Source: Actinomycetes bacterium
GTDB lineage: Bacteria; Actinomycetota; Actinomycetes; Actinomycetales; Cellulomonadaceae
NCBI GenBank assembly: GCA_023460255.1
Contig: JAEWQZ010000184.1
Coordinates: 1-12,431, forward strand
Length of the DNA stretch: 12,431 nt
Direction of reading: 5' to 3'
Part shown: piece after piece, positions 1 through 6,806 of the stretch
How positions within the stretch are numbered: position 1 is the first letter of the stretch
How the letters are laid out: each line of letters starts with the position of its first letter
The notes under the pieces: generated by a model
Told to the model about the DNA's origin: nothing
The model's input: only the letters and a program-made list of their open reading frames with translations
Databases searched by the model: none
Position numbers and translations under genes: made by a program

Positions 1-1
1 C

Positions 2-3000
2 CCGGCGCCGGCGGCGGCGCCGCACCGGCCCCCCGAGGTGCCGGCCGGGCTCGTCGGTGTCGGCACTGTCGACGGGCGAGCCCCGGGCCTCTGCCGCTAC
101 GAGCAGGCAGCCGTGCTGGCGTTGCCGACCCTGGACCTGCCCGACGGTGCGAACCTGACGGCGGCACGCCTCGAGCTGGAGGTCTCGTCCCTCAGCGCGG
201 CGACCGAGATCCAGCTGACCTCGACGTACGCGGACGTGCCGACGGACGCCGGCACGCCGGTGCCGGAGGTCCCGCCCGCCGCATCCGTGCCGAGCGCTGC
301 CACGGCCACGGCGGCGGGCCCGCTGCAGCTCGACGCCACGGCGGCCGTGGCGGCTCTGCTCGCCGGCGACGGGACCGCCCTGCTGCTGCGCGGCGTCTCC
401 GGGCGCGCGCTCGTGCAGGGGTACGGCACCGCGGGCGCGCCGCAGCTGGTCCTGACCTACGAGCAGGCTGCCGAGCCCGTCGACGACGCCGTGCCGCCCA
501 CGGTGAGCGTCCTGTCGCCGACCCCGGGCGAGTCGCTCTTCGGGGACGTCGTCGTCGAGGTCGAGGCTGCCGACGACCTCGGTGTCGACGAGGTGAGCGT
601 GACGATCGGCGGACAGCTCGTCGCGGCGACCACCGCCCCGCCGTACTCGTTCCGGGTGGACACCCGCGACCTCTTCGACGGCGAGCAGCCGCTGGTCGCC
701 GAGGTCCGTGACCGCGGAGGCAACACCGCCCGCGCGGTGCTGCCGGTCATCGTCGACAACAGCGGCGGACCACTGCACCGCCTCGACCTCGACCTGCAGG
801 CCGGCCGGATCGACCTCGACACGTACGTGCTCGAGGGCATCCGTGTCGCCCTCGGCATCGCGGGCGGGTCGAGCCGCTACGCGGGCGAGCTGACCTCCGA
901 CGAGGTCACCATCTGGACATGGCAGGCGCTCCAGACGCTGCCCGCGACGAGCGAGGCGACGCAGGCTCAGGTGCAGGAGTGGATCACCCCCGTCGACCTG
1001 GATGCCCTGGACGGCGCCGACACGGCGCGGCTCGCGGTGACCGCGGAGTCCCTCGACGCGGCGGCTGCGGAGTCCCTCGCGCCCGCGACGGCGGTCGCTG
1101 CCGCGAGCACGTCCATCGGCTCGCCGACGTGCGGACGCCGCTTCCTCTTCCTCAGCCTGCACTACGACTGCGAGGTCCGGACCGGCGCGGTCCGCGTGCT
1201 GTGGCACAGCGGCGACTTCGCGCCCGTGGCGTCCGGTGAGCTCCCCGACCGGATCCACGACGCCGCCGTCGGTTTCCGTGACGCACAGGACCACATGGAA
1301 GGCACGCTCGGCTGGCAGGGGATCGGCGGCGTCGACGCCTACGTGGGCTCGGGTGGTTTCGATGGCCGCGCCATCTCGCTGCCCAACAGAGTGATCCGCC
1401 TCAACCGGGACGACACGGAGATCGCCGCGACCTCCGGCCACGAGCTCGTGCACCAGTACCAGTACAGGTATCTGGACCTGGGGGACACCGTAGGCCCGGT
1501 GAACGACCGCCTGAGGCGGATCGGCTGGCTGATGGAGGCGACCGCCGAGTGGGGCGCCCACCAGATCATGGCGAGCCGGCCGTGGAACTACTCGGACAAC
1601 GACGTGCGCACGTACTACCGCAACGTCGAGGTGTTCCTCGACGATCCGACCGCCGACCTGATGATGTGGACGGTGTCGAGCGGTCGGCAGTACGGCGCGT
1701 TCCCGGTCCTTGAGTGGGTGGAGGCCAAGAAGGGCGTGGTGGGCGTCCGTGCCCTCTGGGAGGAGCTCGACCGCACCGGCAACGTGCCGGCCGCCTTCCG
1801 CAGCACGGTCGACAACGTCGAGGTGCGCCTGCCGGAGATGTGGCGGGACCTGTACCTGCTCGACTTCGTAGGCTCGGGCGCGGACCAGGCCGACACGGAC
1901 CTGTGGCGGGGAGAGCTCGCGGACACCCTCGACCGGGCACCGTACGAGGGCGTCGGGCAGAACCGTCCCGTGTCTCGCACGGAGCGGTTGTGGCAGGGCG
2001 ACAGCGCGGTGCTCGACGTGGCCGTGGGGCCGGGCGGGGCGGAGCTGCTCGAGGTGGACGTGCGGGAGTCCCAAGCCGTGACGGTCTCCGTCGAGGTCGT
2101 GCCGACCGAAGGCGAGCTGGGTGTTCGGGTCTTGCCCCTCGCGCGGTACGACCGGGACCCCCAGTCGGGACCCGAGCTGTGCACGACCGCCCCCGGCCTG
2201 ACGTTCGTCTACGACCCGGCGGTGTGCGACGGGCTCTCGGTCGTCGTCGCGAGCACCAGCATGACGCGGGCCGCGGAGGGCAAGGTCGTCATCGAGGTGG
2301 GTGACCGCGTGGACACCACGATCACCAACGGGATCGTCCGCCTGGGCGTCAAGCGCGAGGGCCAGCTCAACGCGAGCGGGTTCGACGCGTCGTCGGGCAC
2401 CGGCACGACGACCGTCGGGCTGCGGTACCAGCTCACCAACGCCGACGCGCTGTCACCTGGATGCGAGTGCGAGGGCTGGGGCATCGCGGACGTCGCCCGC
2501 GGTCTCGGCGGATCGGCGAACCAGTCGTGGGGCGGGGCCCAGGGCTTGGAGCTCCAGCGGGCGGCGTTCGACGCCCGGGAGGGCACCTCGGTCGTCACGG
2601 CCGGCCACGGGGCGTTCACCGTGACGCACGACTTCTACCCTGCCGCCGAGACCGCCAACCTCTACGAGGTCCGGGTGACGGTCGCCAACACCACGAGCTG
2701 GCACGCGCTCGCCACCGGCGGCTACTACGGCCCCCTCTCGCCGACGTACCGGAGGGTGATGGACTGGGACGTGGAGCCGACGGCGTTCAGCGAGTTCGTG
2801 ACGATCGGGGCTCGCGACGACGTCCTCCCGCCCGAGATCGTCAACGCGACGAACGACGGCTTCGCGCAGGCCGACCCTCGCGTCTCCGCGACCGACCTCG
2901 GTGCCCGCGGGCTGTTCACGGACTTCGGGCCGGCTGACCACGGCGCACTCTTCGACATCGCGCTGCCGGAGATCGACCCCGGCGAGTCGTACTCCTTCAC

Positions 3001-3274
3001 CATGTTCTACGGGGCCGCAGCGAGCTCCGCCTCAGCCGAGAGGGCCATCGGGCTGGTCGACGCGGACGTCTGGAGCCTGGCTGAGCCGGACGTGACCGAC
3101 GGTGCTGCGCTGGGACAGCCGAACACCTTCATCTTCGCGCTGCGGTTCGATCGCCCCGTGATCGCCGCCCGGCTCGTGGAGGACGGGGCCGGTGCAGCTG
3201 CCTCTGCGGCGGCGGTCGACCCGGCCCGGGCGCCAGGATCGATCGCCAGGAACGACGGTGTCCGGCGTCAGTAG
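2..3274 (+). CDS. Secreted multidomain zinc metallopeptidase (gluzincin type), 5'-truncated
   Basis: The reading frame is open to the window edge and has no signal peptide, so the true start lies upstream; the GTG at 38 has no ribosome-binding site, and the codons before it give a Pro/Ala-rich linker. Numbering from that GTG: residues about 15-142 resemble a DNRLRE/CBM96-like beta domain (an 'LDATAAVAALL...LVLTYE' ending is typical). Residues 152-241 form a bacterial Ig-like domain ('VSVLSPTPGE', 'AEVRDRGGN'). Residues about 365-620 hold the peptidase: HELVH at 468-472 gives two His ligands and the catalytic Glu469, and 'WLMEATAEW' supplies Glu500 as probable third ligand, the HExxH...E arrangement of gluzincins. 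Residues about 755-1037 form a C-terminal beta-rich domain ('MDWDVEPTAFSEFVTI', 'FYGAA', 'NTFIFAL') that I recall from other bacterial surface proteins but cannot name. Expected role: an extracellular protease. The substrate is unknown. Its end overlaps the following lipoprotein gene. Confidence 0.85.
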   Translation, partial: PAPAAAPHRPPEVPAGLVGVGTVDGRAPGLCRYEQAAVLALPTLDLPDGANLTAARLELEVSSLSAATEIQLTSTYADVPTDAGTPVPEVPPAASVPSAATATAAGPLQLDATAAVAALLAGDGTALLLRGVSGRALVQGYGTAGAPQLVLTYEQAAEPVDDAVPPTVSVLSPTPGESLFGDVVVEVEAADDLGVDEVSVTIGGQLVAATTAPPYSFRVDTRDLFDGEQPLVAEVRDRGGNTARAVLPVIVDNSGGPLHRLDLDLQAGRIDLDTYVLEGIRVALGIAGGSSRYAGELTSDEVTIWTWQALQTLPATSEATQAQVQEWITPVDLDALDGADTARLAVTAESLDAAAAESLAPATAVAAASTSIGSPTCGRRFLFLSLHYDCEVRTGAVRVLWHSGDFAPVASGELPDRIHDAAVGFRDAQDHMEGTLGWQGIGGVDAYVGSGGFDGRAISLPNRVIRLNRDDTEIAATSGHELVHQYQYRYLDLGDTVGPVNDRLRRIGWLMEATAEWGAHQIMASRPWNYSDNDVRTYYRNVEVFLDDPTADLMMWTVSSGRQYGAFPVLEWVEAKKGVVGVRALWEELDRTGNVPAAFRSTVDNVEVRLPEMWRDLYLLDFVGSGADQADTDLWRGELADTLDRAPYEGVGQNRPVSRTERLWQGDSAVLDVAVGPGGAELLEVDVRESQAVTVSVEVVPTEGELGVRVLPLARYDRDPQSGPELCTTAPGLTFVYDPAVCDGLSVVVASTSMTRAAEGKVVIEVGDRVDTTITNGIVRLGVKREGQLNASGFDASSGTGTTTVGLRYQLTNADALSPGCECEGWGIADVARGLGGSANQSWGGAQGLELQRAAFDAREGTSVVTAGHGAFTVTHDFYPAAETANLYEVRVTVANTTSWHALATGGYYGPLSPTYRRVMDWDVEPTAFSEFVTIGARDDVLPPEIVNATNDGFAQADPRVSATDLGARGLFTDFGPADHGALFDIALPEIDPGESYSFTMFYGAAASSASAERAIGLVDADVWSLAEPDVTDGAALGQPNTFIFALRFDRPVIAARLVEDGAGAAASAAAVDPARAPGSIARNDGVRRQ

Positions 3275-3632
3275 CCGAGCGGGCCTCGCGCTCGGCCTCG
3301 TCCTCCTGGCGGGCGGCTGCGTGGCGCCCGCGGGCCAAGCGCCGGACGTCGGGCAGGCCGAGCTGCTCAACGAGTCCGGGCGTGACGACCTGACGGTCGT
3401 GGTCGTGGACACGACGGGCAGGGACCGGACCTCGAGCACTCTGGACGAGAAGGTCTACCTCGACACCCAGTGGGTGGACCGCGAGCTCCAGTGCCTGGTC
3501 GCCGAGGACGGGCGCCTCGAGGTGCGGAGCGCCGACGGCGTGGTGGTGGCGCGCCACGAGTTCGCCGACCGCCCGGTCTGCGAGCACGACGTCATCGTCC
3601 TCGGGGCCGACGGCTCGCTCACCTGGCGATAG
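3258..3632 (+). CDS. Small putative lipoprotein, overlapping the metallopeptidase gene
   Basis: A 124-residue protein. The GTG at 3258 is preferred over an in-frame start at 3192. It has an AGGA ribosome-binding site (3248-3251) six bases upstream and puts a short basic N-terminus (MSGVSSR) directly before a hydrophobic stretch ending in LLAGGC. Cys21 would be the lipidated residue after signal peptidase II cleavage. The mature part is acidic and beta-rich by eye, with Cys79 and Cys108 that could form a disulfide. I do not recognise the family. The start lies 17 bases inside the upstream metallopeptidase gene, which suggests translational coupling and a shared location at the cell surface. 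It could serve the protease as an inhibitor, chaperone or tether, but that is inference from position alone. Confidence 0.75.
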   Translation: MSGVSSRAGLALGLVLLAGGCVAPAGQAPDVGQAELLNESGRDDLTVVVVDTTGRDRTSSTLDEKVYLDTQWVDRELQCLVAEDGRLEVRSADGVVVARHEFADRPVCEHDVIVLGADGSLTWR

Positions 3633-3685
3633 GTCGCGGCGCTCACCCCCGGGCGGCGAGGTCGCCGGCACGGGCACCCGCGCCA

Positions 3686-3707
3686 CCGCCGAGCTCGTCG
3701 TCGGCGG
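3686..3707. terminator. Possible bidirectional hairpin between convergent genes
   Basis: The arms CCGCCGA (3686-3692) and TCGGCGG (3701-3707) pair perfectly over 7 bp with an 8-base loop. The hairpin lies in the 81-base gap where the lipoprotein gene (plus) and the DinB-like gene (minus) converge. There is no T-tract on either side, so termination is only a guess from position; chance is possible in DNA this GC-rich. Confidence 0.3.
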
Positions 3708-3713
3708 CGAACG

Positions 3714-4472
3714 TCAGGTCGACTCGCGCAGCAGGGCCAGGTCCCGCCGGACGTAGCGCAGGTGCGCCCACTCCTCCTCGAGGATCACCCGCACACAGTC
3801 GCCGACGGTGGGGTGCCAGTCGCCGCCGCCGCCCCACGGGTCGTCGCGCTCCTCCGCGAGCAGCTCCGGCGTCACGTCGGCCAGGAAGTCGGTGACCAGC
3901 TGCTGCCGCTCGGCCCGCACCGCGAGGATCTCCTCCCACGCCGGCGGCTCGGCCCGGAACACCGACATGTCGAAGCCCATCTCGGCCGCGCCGGTGAAGA
4001 TCAGCCCGATCTCGTGGAACGGCTGCTCGTTCCGCTCGATCGCGCCCCGCAGCCACGTGTCCGTCGCCAGCACCAGGTGCCGCAGCGTCTGGGCCAGTGA
4101 CCACTCGTCCGGGACGTGCGCGTCCCGGAGCTCGGCGGGGGTGTCCGCGACCGTCGTCGCCCAGGCCCCCTGCACGGCCACCCAGCCCTCGCGCAGGCCC
4201 TCGGGCGTCTGTGCCTTCTGGAGCTCGCGGCCCGGGAACTGCCGGTTGAGCTCGGCATCCACGAGCGGGACGACGTCGACGCCGTTGACCACGAGCGTCC
4301 CGAAGAAGAGGTCGTGGCTGTCGATGTCGAGACCGTCGACGTCCATGCCGCGCATCGTCACGCCGCTGACGTCGGAGAAGCGCAGGGTCGCGCCCTTGAA
4401 GCTCGTCCTGACGAACGACGCTCCCTCGAACTCCTTGGTGCTGAAGTAGGTCGCCATCGGCACAGGATGCAC
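3714..4472 (-). CDS. DinB-family protein with N-terminal pentapeptide-repeat segment
   Basis: 252 residues from the GTG at 4472, which has a weak AGGG five bases upstream; an ATG at 4457 (MATYFST) is an equally plausible start. Residues about 15-50 show a strict five-residue periodicity of hydrophobic centres (F15, F20, F25, L30, V35, M40, V45, I50), the signature of a short pentapeptide-repeat beta helix. Residues about 90-250 are a DinB-like four-helix bundle: 'EWSLAQTLRHL' with His132 and 'EEEWAHLRYVRRDL' with His237. DinB/YfiT-type proteins usually bind a metal through three His; here the HxxxH position carries Glu233, so the third ligand may be changed or absent. The biochemical role is unknown; members are often linked to small-thiol-dependent transferases or stress. 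It lies 69 bases downstream of the GNAT gene on the same strand and may be cotranscribed with it. Confidence 0.82.
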   Translation of the reverse strand: MHPVPMATYFSTKEFEGASFVRTSFKGATLRFSDVSGVTMRGMDVDGLDIDSHDLFFGTLVVNGVDVVPLVDAELNRQFPGRELQKAQTPEGLREGWVAVQGAWATTVADTPAELRDAHVPDEWSLAQTLRHLVLATDTWLRGAIERNEQPFHEIGLIFTGAAEMGFDMSVFRAEPPAWEEILAVRAERQQLVTDFLADVTPELLAEERDDPWGGGGDWHPTVGDCVRVILEEEWAHLRYVRRDLALLREST

Positions 4473-4495
4473 CGCCCTGCCGACATCACGCCCCT

Positions 4496-4523
4496 GGGCC
4501 GGCTCCCAGCCCGAGCCCGGCCC
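4496..4523. terminator. Possible GC-rich hairpin between the GNAT and DinB-like genes
   Basis: GGGCCGG (4496-4502) pairs with CCGGCCC (4517-4523) over 7 bp with a 14-base loop; a smaller alternative, CTGGG with CCCAG (4494-4509), overlaps it. On the minus strand this follows the GNAT stop codon, so it could end or attenuate that transcript before the DinB-like gene. There is no U-tract. The evidence is weak. Confidence 0.22.
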
Positions 4524-4541
4524 TCGGTCGGCGCCGGGCGC

Positions 4542-5000
4542 TCAGCGCCCGCAGCGGTCCACGCGCGCCCAGGGCCAGTCGGTTGCGAGCCAGGCCGCGA
4601 CGGCGTCGGCCAGGGGCACGTCCAGCTCCGCCCGGTCCGCCCGCACCCAGGACTGCACGGTGACGTCCCACTCGGCTGAGCGGGTCGGGTACAGGTAGAC
4701 GCAGCCGATGACGTCGTCGTCGGCCGGGTCGAGGACGGTGAACGTGAAGCCGCGCCGCTGCGCGAAGTCCTCGGCGTGGCGCGTGAGGTCGGCGAGGTTC
4801 TCCGCCGGCGTCATCCCGCCGAGCGGCGGCCAGTCGCCGTCGGGGTAGCCGGGCGTCGCGCGGATGTGCTCGATGCTCGTCGTCCAGGCGGCGTGGTCGG
4901 CCATGGTGTGCTGCGGTCCGAGCGGTTCCAGGCGGAACCTGTCGGTCACCAGCGAGGTGGGTGGCACGAAGCCGGGGGGCACGAACCCGTCGACGGTCAT
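4542..5000 (-). CDS. GNAT-family N-acetyltransferase
   Basis: 152 residues from the ATG at 5000; the frame stays open far upstream, but the residues before this Met are low-complexity and shadow-like. A Pro-rich N-terminus (GFVPPGFVPP) is followed by 'LVTDRFRLEPLGPQH', the usual first strand of Rim-like GNAT enzymes, and by 'GFTFTVLDPADDDVIGCVYLYP' (residues 84-105), the central beta hairpin. 'VQSWVRADRAELDVPLADAVAAWLATDWPWARV' matches the helix-strand region of small actinobacterial acetyltransferases. The classic acetyl-CoA pyrophosphate loop (Q/RxxGxG/A) is not obvious, so catalysis should not be assumed. The substrate is unknown. It diverges from the 90-residue membrane protein across a 211-base gap, where its promoter probably lies; the ribosome-binding site is weak. 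Confidence 0.78.
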   Translation of the reverse strand: MTVDGFVPPGFVPPTSLVTDRFRLEPLGPQHTMADHAAWTTSIEHIRATPGYPDGDWPPLGGMTPAENLADLTRHAEDFAQRRGFTFTVLDPADDDVIGCVYLYPTRSAEWDVTVQSWVRADRAELDVPLADAVAAWLATDWPWARVDRCGR

Positions 5001-5050
5001 GCCGGGACGGTACGTGGTGTGCCGGCGTCGCGCGCAGGGGTTTCCCGTGC

Positions 5051-5080
5051 GGACGGCCCCGCCCGTCCTCCTCGAGGACG
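5051..5080. promoter_or_regulatory. Two mutually exclusive hairpins in the divergent intergenic region
   Basis: GGACGG (5051-5056) can pair with CCGTCC (5063-5068), while CGTCCTC (5064-5070) can pair with GAGGACG (5074-5080). They share bases 5064-5068, so only one can form. A further small hairpin, GGCTG with CAGCC, follows at 5085-5100. The rest of the 211-base gap (5001-5211) shows no clear promoter hexamers to me. This could be part of the leader of the 90-residue membrane protein or an operator, or chance in GC-rich DNA. Confidence 0.25.
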
Positions 5081-5199
5081 ACCCGGCTGTGCGCGCAGCC
5101 CTGCTCGAGACGGATGGCGGACCCGACCGTGGGTGGTTCCGCCCGCGCGGCCCGCTCGGAAGGCTGGGAACCGATCGAGGTCCCGAGCAGGTCCGGCGC

Positions 5200-5205
5200 A
5201 AGGAG
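5200..5205 (+). promoter_or_regulatory. Strong ribosome-binding site for the 90-residue membrane protein
   Basis: AAGGAG lies six bases before the ATG at 5212. It is the best Shine-Dalgarno match in this part of the window and fixes the start there, although the same frame is open back to 4864. Confidence 0.8.
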
Positions 5206-5211
5206 ACGACC

Positions 5212-5484
5212 ATGTCGCAGGCAGCTGTCGCCCTCGCGGCCCAGCCCCGGGCCGTCCGGGTCGAGGCGCCGGCCGGCCGCCAGGACGCGCGTCCCGACGG
5301 CGACGCCCTGCCCTTCGCCCGCCCGCAGGCGACGACCCTCGGCGGCTGGCTCGCTGGCATCGTCTTCGGCCTCGTGTGCATCCCGGTGGGCGCGCTGGTG
5401 GTCGTGGGCTGCGTCGTCGTCGGGCTGGCGCTCGCGGCCGTCAGCCTGGTCCGGCGGGACCCGTCCGCCCTCAGTCGTCGATGA
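5212..5484 (+). CDS. Small putative membrane protein, 90 residues
   Basis: The start is set by a strong AAGGAG six bases upstream. Residues 1-42 are hydrophilic and Ala/Arg-rich, with no signal-peptide character. Residues about 43-80 are almost continuously hydrophobic (LGGWLAGIVFGL, then VGALVVVGCVVVGLALAAV), enough for two closely spaced membrane helices with a short turn at 'CIPVG'. The C-terminus is basic (RRDPSALSRR). I do not recognise a family, and no function can be given. The last 14 bases overlap the end of arr on the opposite strand, so the two genes share their 3' ends without an intergenic terminator. It diverges from the GNAT gene and appears to be a single-gene unit. Confidence 0.72.
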   Translation: MSQAAVALAAQPRAVRVEAPAGRQDARPDGDALPFARPQATTLGGWLAGIVFGLVCIPVGALVVVGCVVVGLALAAVSLVRRDPSALSRR

Positions 5485-5929
5485 CGTCGAGCCCCTGCTC
5501 GCGCAGGCGGGCGAGGCTGTCGAGCATCGCCTGCACCACCTCCGGCTCGTGCCCCGGCCAGTCCGGCACCTCGGCGACCACGCGCAGGGGGCTGCGCGTC
5601 CGGAAGGACCGCGTCGGGTTCCCCGGGAACCGCTTGTCCGTCACGTTCGGGTCGTCCTCGAACGGCCCGAGGGGCTCGACGACGTACACGTACCCGCGGT
5701 GCTCGACGCCGCTCAGGGCCGTGGCGAGCTCGGCGCCCCACGCGGCCGTCTCGATCAGCGCCGTGAAGTAGATGTGGTTCGAGACCCGCCCGTCGTGGAA
5801 GTTCGAGCCGAACCCGGGCACCAGCTCGGTGCCCGCCGGGACCGCGTTCCTGGTGCCGTGGAAGAACGGGCCCTCGACGGTGCCGCAGGTCTCGTAGGTG
5901 ACAGGGGTGTGCACCTGTGCATCATCCAT
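5471..5929 (-). CDS. arr: NAD+-rifampin ADP-ribosyltransferase (Arr)
   Basis: 152 residues, close to the about 140-150 of known Arr proteins. Arr transfers ADP-ribose from NAD+ to the C23 hydroxyl of rifamycins, abolishing RNA polymerase inhibition; it acts in the cytosol. The family motifs are all present: 'FFHGT' with His24, 'NHIYFT' with Tyr54, 'AAWGAELA', and the long block 'VEPLGPFEDDPNVTDKRFPG' followed by 'NPTRSFRTRSPLR'. His24, Tyr54 and Asp93 correspond to the H-Y-D catalytic triad of Arr from Mycobacterium smegmatis. The C-terminal 'DWPGHEPEVVQAMLDSLARL' is also typical. The ATG at 5929 overlaps the end of the DUF899 gene by 8 bases (ATGGATGA), so translation is probably coupled; there is no good ribosome-binding site of its own. 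Chromosomal arr genes are common in actinobacteria and give intrinsic rifamycin tolerance; nothing here shows recent transfer. Confidence 0.95.
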   Translation of the reverse strand: MDDAQVHTPVTYETCGTVEGPFFHGTRNAVPAGTELVPGFGSNFHDGRVSNHIYFTALIETAAWGAELATALSGVEHRGYVYVVEPLGPFEDDPNVTDKRFPGNPTRSFRTRSPLRVVAEVPDWPGHEPEVVQAMLDSLARLREQGLDVIDD

Positions 5930-6698
5930 GGTGTCCGCGTCGGCCGAGCGTCGTCTCCGGGGTGGCGCCCGGGCGGGTCCACTGCGGGGCCGGGCGGCTC
6001 GTCGGGCCGAACGTGGCGACGCCGTCGGCGTCCGTGCGCCAGTACCAGCACGGGTGGTTGCCCTCCGGCCAGCCCTCGGGGTTGTCCTGCCACGCCTCGC
6101 CGCGGCCGTACGGGGTCATGTCCAGGAGCGCGAACGACGCATCGGCCGGCTCCGTGCCGCGCCCGGTGGTCTCGTAGGTGAGGAACACGCGGTCCCCGTC
6201 GCGCAGGAACACCGCGAACGCCCCCATGTCCTCACCGATGGGCGCGTCGAGCCCGCGCACCGAGTACCAGGGCTGGGTGTAGCCCATGAAGTCGACGAAC
6301 GGCGCGACCTCCTCCCACGGCCCCGTCGTGACGATCGCGAACGAGACGCCCCGGGCGTTGAGGTAGACGGCGTCGCGCAGCTGCCAGGCGGTCAGGGTGC
6401 AGCCCTCGCACTGACCCTGGTGGGGCGCGCCGTCGTACCACATGTGCTTGTAGACGAGCAGCTCGTCGCGGCCCTCGAAGAGCGTCCGGAACGGCACCGG
6501 GCCCGCCGGGCCCACCACCTCGACGCCGCCGTCGACCTCCACCATGGGCAGGCGGCGGCGCTCGGCCGCGAGCGCGTCGCCGGCGCGGGTGTGCGCCTTC
6601 TCCTTCGCCAGGAGCGCGTCGCGGGCCGCCTGCCAGGTCGCCTGGTCGACGACGCGCGGTCGGCCGGGCAGGGCGGGGGGCGTGGGCGTCGTCGTCAT
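5922..6698 (-). CDS. DUF899 family thioredoxin-like protein
   Basis: 258 residues. The start is supported by GGAGG (complement of 6704-6708) five bases before the ATG. The DUF899 features are clear: an N-terminal helical segment 'QATWQAARDALLAKEKAHTRAGDALAAERRRLP' (residues 19-51), then a thioredoxin-like fold with 'FRTLFEGRDELLVYKHMWYD' and the CEGC motif at 97-100, in the place of a redox CxxC. The end 'YGRGEAWQDNPEGWP' is also usual for the family. Members are annotated as thioredoxin-family proteins of unproven function; a redox or dithiol role is reasonable because both cysteines are present. It lies 108 bases downstream of the DUF1801 gene and overlaps arr, so it probably heads or joins a minus-strand operon with the resistance gene. 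Confidence 0.87.
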   Translation of the reverse strand: MTTTPTPPALPGRPRVVDQATWQAARDALLAKEKAHTRAGDALAAERRRLPMVEVDGGVEVVGPAGPVPFRTLFEGRDELLVYKHMWYDGAPHQGQCEGCTLTAWQLRDAVYLNARGVSFAIVTTGPWEEVAPFVDFMGYTQPWYSVRGLDAPIGEDMGAFAVFLRDGDRVFLTYETTGRGTEPADASFALLDMTPYGRGEAWQDNPEGWPEGNHPCWYWRTDADGVATFGPTSRPAPQWTRPGATPETTLGRRGHHG

Positions 6699-6742
6699 GG
6701 TGGCCTCCGGGGGAGTGGTCGCGCACGGCGGGCGCCGCGCGC

Positions 6743-6774
6743 GTTCCCGGGTAGACCGCTGGGCCGGCGGGAAC
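6743..6774. repeat. Spaced inverted repeat upstream of the DUF899 gene
   Basis: GTTCCC (6743-6748) and GGGAAC (6769-6774) form a 6-bp inverted repeat separated by 20 bases, in the 108-base gap before the DUF899 start. It could be an operator or part of an ECF-type promoter (a GGGAAC -35 element on the minus strand), but no matching -10 element (GTT or CGTT) is seen at the right distance. Low support. Confidence 0.2.
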
Positions 6775-6806
6775 TCATCGCCACGATCCCGTGCTCCCGC
6801 ACCGCG

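Noticed and set aside
4864..5211. Extension of the small membrane-protein gene to an upstream start at 4864
   Set aside because: A strong AAGGAG sits exactly before the ATG at 5212, and the extension overlaps the GNAT gene on the other strand.
5001..5741. Extension of the GNAT gene to an upstream start
   Set aside because: The extension is Arg/Pro/Ala-rich and antisense to the small membrane-protein gene. The ATG at 5000 directly precedes the recognisable GNAT N-terminus.
5471..5929. Recent horizontal acquisition of arr in an integron or transposon
   Set aside because: Base composition matches the surroundings, it is coupled to a typical chromosomal gene, and no attC site, integrase or insertion sequence is present.
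6743..6774. ECF sigma-factor promoter for the DUF899-arr unit
   Set aside because: A GGGAAC is present on the minus strand, but no GTT or CGTT element occurs at the needed spacing. It is kept only as a weak inverted repeat.
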